From Ralstonia sp. A12 (GTDB taxonomy: Bacteria > Pseudomonadota > Gammaproteobacteria > Burkholderiales > Burkholderiaceae), in contig NZ_JSZO01000014.1 of NCBI RefSeq assembly GCF_000801955.1, forward strand, positions 124,001 to 188,000: DNA of 64,000 nt, given 5' to 3'. The position numbers were made by a program, and so were the translations under genes. The notes under the pieces were generated by a model, which ran no database searches, had not been told where the DNA came from, and saw nothing but the letters and a program-made list of their open reading frames with translations. Below, piece after piece: positions 8,662 through 15,874 of the stretch (the first letter of the stretch is position 1; each line of letters begins with the position of its first letter).

Positions 8662-9663
8662 TCAAGCAGGCCGCGCGCAACGTACGATGGCGCGCACCTG
8701 CTTGGCAATCGGCTCCGGCACGGGCTGTTTGCCGTCCAGCACGGCTTCAATCCATCGTGCTGTCGCCGCAGCATCTGTGCCGGCGGGCAGTTCGGGCGGC
8801 GTATCGCTCGATCCTTCCACCGCTTCGATCACCGTTTCGTGTGCGCCATCGCGCAGCCATTCCACTGCGCTGCCGCGCCGCGCATCGGCCACCGCCTCGC
8901 CTTCGGTGCCGCGTGCCAGCAGCACGTTGGCCGGATGGCGCAGGAAGTAATCGGTGAGCGTGTCGCGGTATTCGGGGTGCGTATAGCTGACCAGACGCAG
9001 TGCTTCATGTGGGGCGTGGTTGCCGATCGGCTGCAGCATCTTCACCACCGTGTGCGCGGAGTTGCGCAGGCCGACGATCTCGCGCTTGTCCAGCAGCGCC
9101 GTCAACTCGGGCGAGAGCACGTCGATGGGCACATAGGCGAGCCGATCGTTCTCCAGCTGCTCGCGGGCCTCATCCATGTTTTCGCAGAGCGGCCAACCGA
9201 GTGCGTCAAACAACGCAGCGGTGGTGATGCGGCCGTCGAAGCGGCGGATGCCGTGTACCAGCACGGGTACGCCTTCGCGCGCCAGCAGCTTCGCCAGCAG
9301 CGGCACCAGGTTTGGCTGGCGGCGGGCGCCGTTGTAGCTGGGGATCACCACGGGCAGTGCGTGCTCAGGGGTGTCCGGTGCGGGCAGTGGCCGGCAGTGC
9401 GCGTGGGTGGCCTCCAGCATACCGTCCAGCTCTTCCGGGGTTTCGCCCTTGATGCGGTAGGCCATGAGGATAGCGCCCAACTGCACGTCGGCCACGCGGC
9501 CTTCCAGCATGGCGGTGAAGAGGGCGCGGGCGTCGTGCTTGACCAGCGCGCGGGCGCCGTCTGCGCCGCGGCCGATTTCCTTGATGAAGCGGGCGGCGGG
9601 GAAGGGGCCGTTGGCGATGGCGTCTTCAGCGGCGCTGTCGGGGAGGATGGGGGGAGCAGGCAT
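8662..9663 (-). CDS. ybiB: YbiB/TrpD2-type DNA-binding protein, anthranilate phosphoribosyltransferase fold
   Basis: A 333-residue protein with the TrpD fold. The N-terminal helical domain includes KEIGRGADGARALVKHDARALFTAMLEG, and the alpha/beta domain has VPVLVHGIRRFDGR in place of the TrpD glycine-rich VKHGNR-type loop. This resembles E. coli YbiB, a TrpD paralogue that binds nucleic acid and is not a tryptophan biosynthesis enzyme; that is established for the family and inferred here. No trp genes are nearby. It converges on the pirin gene with a 10-base gap. The promoter side (9664-9819) contains a small dispersed repeat. Confidence 0.82.
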   Translation of the reverse strand: MPAPPILPDSAAEDAIANGPFPAARFIKEIGRGADGARALVKHDARALFTAMLEGRVADVQLGAILMAYRIKGETPEELDGMLEATHAHCRPLPAPDTPEHALPVVIPSYNGARRQPNLVPLLAKLLAREGVPVLVHGIRRFDGRITTAALFDALGWPLCENMDEAREQLENDRLAYVPIDVLSPELTALLDKREIVGLRNSAHTVVKMLQPIGNHAPHEALRLVSYTHPEYRDTLTDYFLRHPANVLLARGTEGEAVADARRGSAVEWLRDGAHETVIEAVEGSSDTPPELPAGTDAAATARWIEAVLDGKQPVPEPIAKQVRAIVRCARPA

Positions 9664-9745
9664 GGGGTTGGTGCGGTGTTATTGGCGTGGGGTTGATCAT
9701 AGCGCTGTGGGTTTGGTGCGGGCGCTGGGTTGGTTTTTTTGTTGT

Positions 9746-9780
9746 TGGTCCATCCCTTGTTTCATCCCCTGCCGGGGCTG
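9746..9780. repeat. short dispersed repeat, copy 1
   Basis: This stretch (GGTCCATCCC-TTGTTTCATCCCC-TGCCGGGGCTGA in pieces) recurs almost unchanged at 12975-13010. It contains a small CCCC-TGCC-GGGG hairpin. Its function is unknown; it looks like the edge of a genus-wide intergenic repeat. Confidence 0.7.
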
Positions 9781-9819
9781 AAAGGGGGGCAAACCACCAA
9801 CATCAAAACCAAAAAACAA

Positions 9820-10623
9820 TCAGGCCGCCTCAGCCACCGGATGCCGCTGCTTTCGATACAAGAAATCCAGAACGGCAGTGCGGCACGCGTGGTAAGCAGG
9901 ATCGTCAGCCAGCGCCATCCGATCCCGAGGCCGCGGCAAGTTCACGCTCAACACTTCGCCGATGGTGGCAGCCGGCCCATTGGTCATCATCACAATCCGA
10001 TCCGCCAGCAGCACGGCTTCATCCACATCATGGGTGACCATCACAACGGTGCTGCCCGTCGAAGCCACGATCTTCAGCAACTCATCTTGCAAATGCGCCC
10101 GCGTGAGCGCATCCAGTGCCCCGAACGGTTCATCCATCAGCAGCACTTTGGGCTCCATGGAGAGTGCCCGCGCAATCCCCACCCGCTGCTTCATCCCCCC
10201 AGAAATCTCATGCGGATGCTTCTGCTCGGCATGAGACAAGCCCACCAACGCGAGCGCCGCATGCGCGCGCGCTTTCAGCTCAGCCTTTGACTCACGCTTG
10301 CCAAACACCCGCTCAACCGCGAGATACACGTTGTCAAAGCACGTGAGCCACGGCAGCAGTGAGTGGTTTTGGAATACGACAGCCCGATCCGGCCCCGGCC
10401 CGGCAATCTCGCGCTCGGCAAGAATCAACGCACCACTGGTCGGCCGCGTGAGCCCGGCAATCAGATTGAGCAGGGTCGACTTGCCACAGCCCGAATGCCC
10501 GATCAACGCAATGCACTCACCACGCGCCACCGTCAGGTCGATATCACGCAGGGCAACGAACGGCCCGCTCTTGGTCTTGAACGTCTGCCCGACGTTTTCA
10601 ATGCGCAGGAATTTTTCGCTCAT
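9820..10623 (-). CDS. ntrD: nitrate/nitrite-type ABC transporter ATP-binding protein
   Basis: A 267-residue ABC ATPase of the NrtD/TauB/SsuB group that drives uptake of nitrate or a related anion. Walker A is GHSGCGKSTL (about residues 42-51), the signature is SGGMKQRVGIARAL, and Walker B is VLLMDEPFGALD with a downstream H-loop (MVTHDVDEA). It has no substrate-binding domain fused at the C-terminus, so it is the NrtD type and not NrtC. It is the last gene of an operon after the permease (12-base gap) and the binding protein. Context with NasT and an ANTAR-type leader favours nitrate/nitrite over sulfonate. Start ATG 10623 follows a GGGGGACG ribosome site. Confidence 0.88.
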   Translation of the reverse strand: MSEKFLRIENVGQTFKTKSGPFVALRDIDLTVARGECIALIGHSGCGKSTLLNLIAGLTRPTSGALILAEREIAGPGPDRAVVFQNHSLLPWLTCFDNVYLAVERVFGKRESKAELKARAHAALALVGLSHAEQKHPHEISGGMKQRVGIARALSMEPKVLLMDEPFGALDALTRAHLQDELLKIVASTGSTVVMVTHDVDEAVLLADRIVMMTNGPAATIGEVLSVNLPRPRDRMALADDPAYHACRTAVLDFLYRKQRHPVAEAA

Positions 10624-10634
10624 GGTCGTCCCCC

Positions 10635-11486
10635 TCAAACCGCGTCGTACGAAAACCGCCGCGCAATCGCCAGCAGCGCGTGCTCCAGCAGCAAGCCCAC
10701 CACCCCAATCACAAAGATGGCGATGACGATGTGCTCGACCTTCAGGTTGTTCCACTCATCCCACAGCCAGAAGCCGATGCCGACACCGCCGGTCAGCATC
10801 TCGGCTGCCACGATCACCAGCCACGCAGTGCCGATGGATAGCCGCACGCCCGTCAGCATGTACGGCAGCACCGCCGGAAACAGCACATGCGTGAACACCT
10901 TCCACTCCGACAGGTTCAACACACGCGCCACGTTCAGGTAATCCTGCGGCACCCGCGTCACGCCCACGGCAGCGTTGATGACCATCGGCCAGATCGAGCA
11001 GATGAAGATCGCCCAGATGGCCGCCGGGTTGGCGGACTTGAACAGCAGTAGTCCGATCGGCAGCCACGCCAGCGGCGACACCGGCCGCAGCAGGCTGATG
11101 ATGGGCGCGGCCATCGCATTCAGAAATGCAAAGCGCCCGATCAGGAAACCAGCCGGAATGCCGATCACCGCTGCCATGCCAAAGCCCGCGCCCACGCGCG
11201 CAAGTGAGGCCAGCACGTTCCAGCCCACACCCTGGTCATTCGGACCATTGCGATAGAACGGATCAGCGAAGAGGGCGACAGCGGCCTTCCACGTCACTGC
11301 CGGTGTGGGCAGCGCGGGGATGGCTGTAGCGATGCCCTGCCACGCCAGTACAAAGATCACAAAGCCGAGCACAGGCGGAAAGCCGCGCACCACGGCAGCA
11401 ACAAACCAGTCGCGCAAGACGAGGCGACGGGTGGGAACAACGGCGTCGGACTGCACGCCGGACAACGTTTTGACGAGCGTGTTCAT
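10635..11486 (-). CDS. ntrB: nitrate/nitrite-type ABC transporter permease
   Basis: A 283-residue binding-protein-dependent permease of the NrtB/SsuC family with six or so membrane segments. The cytoplasmic EAA loop is recognisable near RVPQDYLNVARVLNLSEWKVFTHVLFPAVLPYMLTG, and LRPVSPLAWLPIGLLLF is typical of nitrate permeases. ATG 11486 is preferred because GGAG lies six bases upstream; a longer start would add ten residues. The next gene in the operon is the ATPase. The binding protein is encoded upstream with a 55-base spacer. Confidence 0.9.
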   Translation of the reverse strand: MNTLVKTLSGVQSDAVVPTRRLVLRDWFVAAVVRGFPPVLGFVIFVLAWQGIATAIPALPTPAVTWKAAVALFADPFYRNGPNDQGVGWNVLASLARVGAGFGMAAVIGIPAGFLIGRFAFLNAMAAPIISLLRPVSPLAWLPIGLLLFKSANPAAIWAIFICSIWPMVINAAVGVTRVPQDYLNVARVLNLSEWKVFTHVLFPAVLPYMLTGVRLSIGTAWLVIVAAEMLTGGVGIGFWLWDEWNNLKVEHIVIAIFVIGVVGLLLEHALLAIARRFSYDAV

Positions 11487-11541
11487 GTCGGGCTCCATCG
11501 ACGTGAAGGACCGCAATCGGAAATTCGGGAGGACGGAGACG

Positions 11542-12822
11542 TCAGGCTTTCAGCTTGAAACCGTCGGCATATGCGGCGGGGTTCTTCGCATCCCACACCA
11601 CACCGTCGATCAGCTTGGCCGTGCGCATGTCGCTCTTGGGCAATGGCGTGCCGGTGGCGGTGGCCGCCTGCTTGTAGATGTCGATGCGGTTGATCTGCTT
11701 GGCCACGGCCAGGTAATCCGGATGCGCCTTCAGCAGACCCCAACGCTTGTGCTGCGTGAGGAACCACATGCCATCCGACAGGTACGGAAAGTTGACCGCG
11801 CCGTCGTGATAGAAGCGCATCGGGTCCGTGTCGTCCCACGTCTTGCCGAGGCCGTTCGTGTAACGGCCGAGCATGCGGTCAAGAATGATGTCCATGTCGG
11901 TGTTGACGTAGGACTTGGCGGCGATGGTTTCGGCCGTCTTGCGGCGGTTCGATGCCGATGCATCGATGAACTTGGAGGCCTCCAGCACCGCAGCCGTGAG
12001 CGCGCGCGCCGTGTTCGGATACTTCTGCACGAACTCGGCCGTGGTGCCGAGTACCTTCTCTGGGTGATCCTTCCAGATGGCCTGCGTGGTCTCGGCGGTA
12101 AAGCCGATGTTGTCGGCGATCGCGCGGGCGCCCCACGGCTCGCCCACGCAATAGCCATCCATGTTGCCCACGCGCATGTTGGCCACCATCTGCGGCGGCG
12201 GCACGGTAATCGCCTTCGCGTCCTGCAGCGGGTGGATGCCGTGCGCGGCCAGCCAGTAGTACAGCCACATCGCGTGTGTGCCGGTCGGGAAGGTCTGCGC
12301 GAAGACGTAGTCGCGCTTTTCCTTCGTCATCACGGCCTTCAACGACGCACCATCGCGCACGCCGGCTTCCTTGAGCTTGGACGACAGCGTGATCGCCTGG
12401 CCGTTGTTGTTGAGTGTCATCAGCACGGCCATATCTTTCTTCGGCCCACCGATGCCGAGCTGCACGCCGTAGATCAACCCGTAGAGCACGTGTGCCGCAT
12501 CCAGATCACCCGAGACCAACTTGTCGCGCACGCTCGCCCACGACGCTTCTTTGGACGGCGTGATCTTGATGCCGTACTTCTTGTCGAGGCCGAGCGTGGA
12601 GGCCATCACCACCGAAGCGCAATCCGTGAGCGGGATGAAGCCGACCTTCAGCTCGGTCTTCTCGGGCGCATCGGAGCCAGCGGCCCAGGCACCGGCGCGC
12701 ACCAGCGGATCGATCAAGGCCACGGCACTACCTCCTGCAATCGTCGCCGCGGCTTTCATGACGCTGCGGCGCTTGGGGTTGATCGGGTTGACGAGGGCGT
12801 CGTTCTTGTCTGGCGCGGCCAT
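11542..12822 (-). CDS. nrtA: nitrate-binding ABC transporter substrate-binding protein, Tat-exported (NrtA family)
   Basis: A 426-residue solute-binding protein for nitrate/nitrite. The N-terminus has a twin-arginine motif (PKRRSVMK, about residues 17-24) followed by a hydrophobic stretch and an Ala-rich cleavage region, predicting folded export by Tat. The mature part starts LKVGFIPLTDCASVVMA and includes VANMRVGNMDGYCVGEPW, both characteristic of NrtA/NasF. ATG 12822 has GGAG seven bases upstream; the 38 extra codons of the longer frame run through the regulatory leader and are rejected. Translation starts right after a terminator-like hairpin and two hexaloop hairpins, implying NasT-dependent expression. 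Confidence 0.92.
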   Translation of the reverse strand: MAAPDKNDALVNPINPKRRSVMKAAATIAGGSAVALIDPLVRAGAWAAGSDAPEKTELKVGFIPLTDCASVVMASTLGLDKKYGIKITPSKEASWASVRDKLVSGDLDAAHVLYGLIYGVQLGIGGPKKDMAVLMTLNNNGQAITLSSKLKEAGVRDGASLKAVMTKEKRDYVFAQTFPTGTHAMWLYYWLAAHGIHPLQDAKAITVPPPQMVANMRVGNMDGYCVGEPWGARAIADNIGFTAETTQAIWKDHPEKVLGTTAEFVQKYPNTARALTAAVLEASKFIDASASNRRKTAETIAAKSYVNTDMDIILDRMLGRYTNGLGKTWDDTDPMRFYHDGAVNFPYLSDGMWFLTQHKRWGLLKAHPDYLAVAKQINRIDIYKQAATATGTPLPKSDMRTAKLIDGVVWDAKNPAAYADGFKLKA

Positions 12823-12832
12823 CCATGGCTCC

Positions 12833-12862
12833 AAAGAAAAGGCGCCCCGACGCGCGGCCGCC
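12833..12862 (-). terminator. candidate attenuator/terminator in the nrtA leader
   Basis: On the transcript strand GGCG-g-CCG, a 5-base loop, CGG-gg-CGCC forms a GC-rich hairpin (12841-12862) directly followed by TTTTCTTT (12833-12840). It lies downstream of the two hexaloop hairpins and ends two bases before the nrtA Shine-Dalgarno. It is the expected target of NasT antitermination. The stem is short and interrupted, so folding needs calculation. Confidence 0.55.
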
Positions 12863-12898
12863 GCCCGCCCAGGAGGAAGGGATGCGCTGCCGTGCATC

Positions 12899-12940
12899 GG
12901 GACGCCGTTGTCCCATGCCGGTACCCACGTTGGCACCGGC
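12899..12940 (-). promoter_or_regulatory. dual-hexaloop ANTAR-target leader RNA controlling nrtA operon
   Basis: Two adjacent hairpins are encoded. The first (12917-12940) has a 9-bp stem GCCGGTGCC/GGTACCGGC, with one G-U pair, around the hexaloop AACGTG. The second (12899-12914) has a 5-bp stem GGGAC/GTCCC around AACGGC. Both loops carry A at position 1 and G at position 4, the established recognition pattern for ANTAR proteins such as NasR/NasT and EutV. A terminator-like hairpin follows, and nasT is the next gene upstream. Confidence 0.85.
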
Positions 12941-12953
12941 TTCGCTGCGTGAC

Positions 12954-12970
12954 TTGCAAGGGGTGTGCCA
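12954..12970 (-). promoter_or_regulatory. sigma-54 (-24/-12) promoter of the nrtA operon
   Basis: The minus strand reads TGGCACA, four C, TTGCA, matching the TGGCACR-N4-TTGCW consensus at every defined position, with GG and GC twelve bases apart. Counting on from the -12 GC puts transcription start near 12944, only a few bases before the first ANTAR hairpin. Sigma-54 dependence implies an NtrC-type activator and nitrogen control. Confidence 0.85.
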
Positions 12971-12974
12971 GTGG

Positions 12975-13010
12975 TGGTCCATCCCCCTGTTTCATCCCCT
13001 GCCGGGGCTG
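12975..13010. repeat. short dispersed repeat, copy 2
   Basis: Near-identical to 9746-9780 apart from a few bases around the C run. Here it abuts the hairpin element at 13015-13177, while the first copy stands alone. Confidence 0.7.
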
Positions 13011-13014
13011 ACTC

Positions 13015-13177
13015 ACTTTCTTTGTCTTGCCAAAGAAAGTAAGCAAAGAAAGGCGCGCCCGAGATGGCGACTTCCCCTTGAATTTCTGTAACCGGGCGGA
13101 GAAGGAGGCGAAACTCGCTTCGCTCAGACAGGCCTCCTTCTTTTTTCCGCCCGCTTACAGAAATTCAAGGCGCCATC
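13015..13177. repeat. hairpin-rich intergenic repeat element between nasT and the nrt promoter
   Basis: Two hairpins are packed together. ACTTTCTTTG / CAAAGAAAGT is a perfect 10-bp stem at 13015-13040. A long imperfect stem at 13063-13177 pairs GATGGCG with CGCCATC, CCTTGAATTTCTGTAA with its complement, then GGGCGGA and GAAGGAGGC with theirs, closing on a 20-base loop. Similar sequences are, from memory, scattered between genes in Burkholderiales. It may stop transcription from nasT. It is the main content of the 477-base gap 12827-13303 besides the nrtA control region. Confidence 0.75.
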
Positions 13178-13303
13178 AAGGGCAGGAACGGCCAAACCGT
13201 CTGGATATCTGCGTGAGCGCCACGGTGGGATGTGGCGCGTGACTGGTGCGTTTCCAGCGCCGGATTTGTGCGGCGCACCAAAACTGGGCAACCGCCCGGC
13301 GAC

Positions 13304-13975
13304 TCAACCAGCCATCACGTCAATCACCCGCTGGGCTGCTTCCACCAGCTTGATGTTGCGGTCCATCGCCATCTTGCGCAGGCGCTTGAAGGCGTCGTCT
13401 TCCGACAGGTTCATCTGCTTCATCAGCAGGCCCTTGGCGCGCTCCAGCACCTTGCGCTCGGCCAGCTGCGTCTTGGCGTTGTCCAGCTCGGCGCGCAGCT
13501 CGCGTTCATGCTCGAAGCGGGCGTACGCCACGTCCAGCACGGCTTTCACGCGCGTGGGCTTGATGCCATCGACGATGTACGCGGTGATGCCCGCCGCAAA
13601 CGCCGATTTGATACGCGCGGCGTCGTCGTTGTCCGTGAACAGCACGATGGGGCGCGGCGCGTGCTGGGTGGCCACGCACACGTGCTCGATGGTGTCCCGC
13701 GCGGCGGATTCCGACGCGACGATCACCATGTCGGGCTGCGTCTGGGCGATGCGATCGGGCAGCATCAGGTCAGCGTCGGCCAGGCCCACGTCCACAAAGC
13801 CGGCTTCGGCCAGCCCGGCACGGATCAGCTCCAGGTTGACCGGTTCGGTATCGAGCGGATCACGCACCAGCAGCACGCGCATCGGCGCGGCCGGGGTGGA
13901 GGCGGCGGGCGGGACGGGCGGAGTGGGCGGTTTCGCTTGCATGGTGCAAAGTGGGGCGTTGTGCACGGCACTCAT
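13304..13975 (-). CDS. nasT: NasT-type response-regulator-like antiterminator with ANTAR domain
   Basis: A 223-residue regulator with an N-terminal receiver-like domain (about 32-150: MRVLLVRDPLDTEP...) and a C-terminal ANTAR RNA-binding domain (about 163-223). The ANTAR core reads LAERKVLERAKGLLMKQ and MSEDDAFKRLRKMAMD-like (here NLSEDDAFKRLRKMA). ANTAR proteins bind paired hexaloop hairpins and block termination; such hairpins lie just upstream of nrtA, the next operon on this strand. The start is uncertain: ATG 13975, 13942 or 13882 are all in frame, and a Pro/Ala-rich stretch precedes the receiver domain, so the shortest form is possible. A partner sensor NasS is not in the window. Confidence 0.9.
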   Translation of the reverse strand: MSAVHNAPLCTMQAKPPTPPVPPAASTPAAPMRVLLVRDPLDTEPVNLELIRAGLAEAGFVDVGLADADLMLPDRIAQTQPDMVIVASESAARDTIEHVCVATQHAPRPIVLFTDNDDAARIKSAFAAGITAYIVDGIKPTRVKAVLDVAYARFEHERELRAELDNAKTQLAERKVLERAKGLLMKQMNLSEDDAFKRLRKMAMDRNIKLVEAAQRVIDVMAG

Positions 13976-14089
13976 GCAAGAACCGCGCCGGGGCGGTGCG
14001 GGTGTATGCTCGCAGCTCGGTCGCCGGGGGGCGGTGGCCGTGTCCCCGTCTGTTTCTGTTTCATTTCAGCTTAGTCCGAGGAGACCTGC

Positions 14090-14815
14090 ATGACCGCTCA
14101 TGTGACCGCTCATGTCACCGATTTCGTCGTCACCCCGCCCGCCGTCAATGGCATTCCCGTGCGTGGCGGGCAAGGCCAGTTTCCGGTGCGCCGTGTGTAC
14201 TGCGTCGGCCGCAACTACGCCGCCCACGCCCGCGAGATGGGTTCCGACCCCGACCGTGAACCGCCGTTCTTTTTCTGCAAGCCGGCCGATGCCGTGCGCT
14301 ACATCGCCGACGGCGAGACCGGCCAGTTTGTCTACCCGACCGAAACCAAGGATTGCCACTACGAGATCGAACTCGTGGTCGCCATCGGCACGGGCGGTCG
14401 CGACATCGCCGTGGAATCGGCGGCCAAGCACATCTATGGCTACGCCATCGGCCTGGACATGACGCGCCGCGACCTGCAGAACGCGGCCAAGAAGGGCGGC
14501 CGCCCGTGGGAAACCGGCAAGGCTTTCGACGGCTCGGCGCCCATCGGCCCGATCGTGCCGGCCAAGGATGTCGCCCACGCGGACAAGGGTGCCGTCACGC
14601 TGTCGGTCAATGGCAAGGAGCACCAGCGCGGTGACCTGTCGGATCTGATCTGGTCGGTGCCGGAAACCATTGCGTATCTGTCGCGCCTGTTCGAGCTGCG
14701 CCCCGGCGATCTGATCTACACCGGCACGCCCGAAGGTGTCGGCCCGGTTGTGGTGGGCGACCTGATGGTCGGCAAGATCGACGGCGTGGGCGAACTGCAC
14801 GTCAAGGTCATCTGA
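14090..14815 (+). CDS. fumarylacetoacetate hydrolase family protein, probable fumarylpyruvate hydrolase
   Basis: A 241-residue FAH-fold hydrolase. The family core is clear: VRRVYCVGRNYAAHAREMG, PPFFFCKPADAV, the metal-binding Glu in YEIELVVAIG, DMTRRDLQ, and TGTPEGVGPV near the C-terminus. It likely cleaves fumarylpyruvate (gentisate pathway) or fumarylacetoacetate (homogentisate pathway). The short length fits fumarylpyruvate hydrolase better. The adjacent gene 27 bases downstream encodes the matching cis-trans isomerase, so the two perform consecutive steps. ATG 14090 has GAGGAG upstream; the first codons are a tandem repeat of MTAHV. Confidence 0.88.
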   Translation: MTAHVTAHVTDFVVTPPAVNGIPVRGGQGQFPVRRVYCVGRNYAAHAREMGSDPDREPPFFFCKPADAVRYIADGETGQFVYPTETKDCHYEIELVVAIGTGGRDIAVESAAKHIYGYAIGLDMTRRDLQNAAKKGGRPWETGKAFDGSAPIGPIVPAKDVAHADKGAVTLSVNGKEHQRGDLSDLIWSVPETIAYLSRLFELRPGDLIYTGTPEGVGPVVVGDLMVGKIDGVGELHVKVI

Positions 14816-14842
14816 TCCTCTGAATCCGAAGAGTCTGCTGCT

Positions 14843-15487
14843 ATGTCGATCAAGCTGTACAACTACTTTCGCAGTTCGGCGTCGTTTCGTGTGCGCATTG
14901 CCTTGGAGGTGAAGGGCCTGCCGTACGACTACGCGCCGGTGCACCTGCTCAAGGGCGAGCACATGGCGCCCGACTTCGTGAAGCTGAACCCGGATGCGCT
15001 GGTGCCTGTGCTGTGCGAGGGCACCGACGTGCTGAACCAGTCGCTGGCGATCGTCGAGTACCTGGAAGAGACGCACCCCGAGCCCTCGCTGCTGCCGGGC
15101 TCGGCCAGCAACCGCGCGCACATCCGCGCGATTGCACTGGCGATTGCGTGCGAGATCCATCCGCTCAACAACCCGCGCGTGCTCAAGTACCTCAAGAACA
15201 CGTTCAACGTGGAAGAGGAAGCGCGCAACGACTGGTATCGCCATTGGGTGAAGCTGGGGTTTGCTGCGCTGGAGACGCGCCTGTCGGCATCGCCGCTGAC
15301 GGGCGCCTACTGCGTGGGTGACACCCCGACGCTGGCCGACGTGTGCCTCGTGCCGCAGGTGTTCAACGGCAAGCGGTTTGATGTGGCGGTGGAGGCGTAT
15401 CCGACGCTGGCGCGCATCTATGCGCATTGCATGGCGCAGGAGGCGTTTCAGCGGGCTGCGCCTGGGGTGCAGCCGGATGCGGCTTGA
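14843..15487 (+). CDS. maiA: maleylacetoacetate/maleylpyruvate isomerase, zeta-class GST
   Basis: A 214-residue glutathione S-transferase homologue. The zeta-class active-site motif SSASFRVR occupies residues 11-18. The glutathione-site segment DALVPVLCEG, then QSLAIVEYLEE, and the C-terminal domain (ACEIHPLNNPRVLKYL) match maleylacetoacetate isomerases. The enzyme isomerises the cis ring-cleavage product of homogentisate or gentisate to the trans form that the upstream FAH-family enzyme hydrolyses. Operon position immediately after that hydrolase supports the role. The choice between the two substrates is open because no ring-cleavage dioxygenase is in the window. Confidence 0.92.
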   Translation: MSIKLYNYFRSSASFRVRIALEVKGLPYDYAPVHLLKGEHMAPDFVKLNPDALVPVLCEGTDVLNQSLAIVEYLEETHPEPSLLPGSASNRAHIRAIALAIACEIHPLNNPRVLKYLKNTFNVEEEARNDWYRHWVKLGFAALETRLSASPLTGAYCVGDTPTLADVCLVPQVFNGKRFDVAVEAYPTLARIYAHCMAQEAFQRAAPGVQPDAA

Positions 15488-15578
15488 TGGTTCAATGATT
15501 GTTCTGTCCACTGCCTTCGTTGCAGGAAGGCGAGCGCCCGGCGATGGCCGGGCGCCGGGTCGAGCTACTCGTTCAGAA

Positions 15579-15866
15579 TCAGAAGAACGCAAAGAGCCAC
15601 AAGAAAAACTCTGCCGATGGCAGTAGCGCAACTAGGAATAGCACGATCATTGATCGATTTTTCTTATCCCATATGGCGAGCCCACCAGCTATCGGGATGG
15701 TTAGTCCCCATCCAATGAAGGCGTAGAACGATGCGTATGCCAATGGTGGAAAGTTGTCGACGTCATTCGACAGATCGACACCATCCCATGCAACGCTTCT
15801 GAGCAGACCAGAGGCAAGGATGAGTACCAGTTGTGCGAGACCGACAGCAAGGTAAAGGGTCTTCAC
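15579..15866 (-). CDS. small integral membrane protein at end of PAAR/M15 island
   Basis: A 95-residue protein with three hydrophobic segments (about 4-24, 42-64, 72-95). I do not recognise a family. It begins eight bases after the stop of the secreted protein gene upstream, so it is the last member of the four-gene island. Its codon usage is less GC-rich than in the flanking housekeeping genes. It could be a second immunity component or an unrelated passenger. It is followed by about 90 bases of ordinary spacer before the convergent maiA gene. Confidence 0.6.
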   Translation of the reverse strand: MKTLYLAVGLAQLVLILASGLLRSVAWDGVDLSNDVDNFPPLAYASFYAFIGWGLTIPIAGGLAIWDKKNRSMIVLFLVALLPSAEFFLWLFAFF

Positions 15867-15874
15867 GGGTGGTA

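Noticed and set aside
12931-12946. Second sigma-54-like motif, TGGCAC on the plus strand
   Set aside because: It lacks the TTGC -12 element (reads TCGC), points away from the operon, and its bases form part of the first ANTAR hairpin.
13273-13290. Possible NtrC half-palindrome (GCACC-N5-TGGGCA)
   Set aside because: Only one arm matches well, and it lies about 310 bases upstream of the promoter, beyond the repeat element; too weak to list as a feature.
14066-15631. 521-codon minus-strand frame opposite the FAH and GST genes
   Set aside because: Both opposing genes are certain from motifs; this frame runs across their junction and the non-coding spacer.
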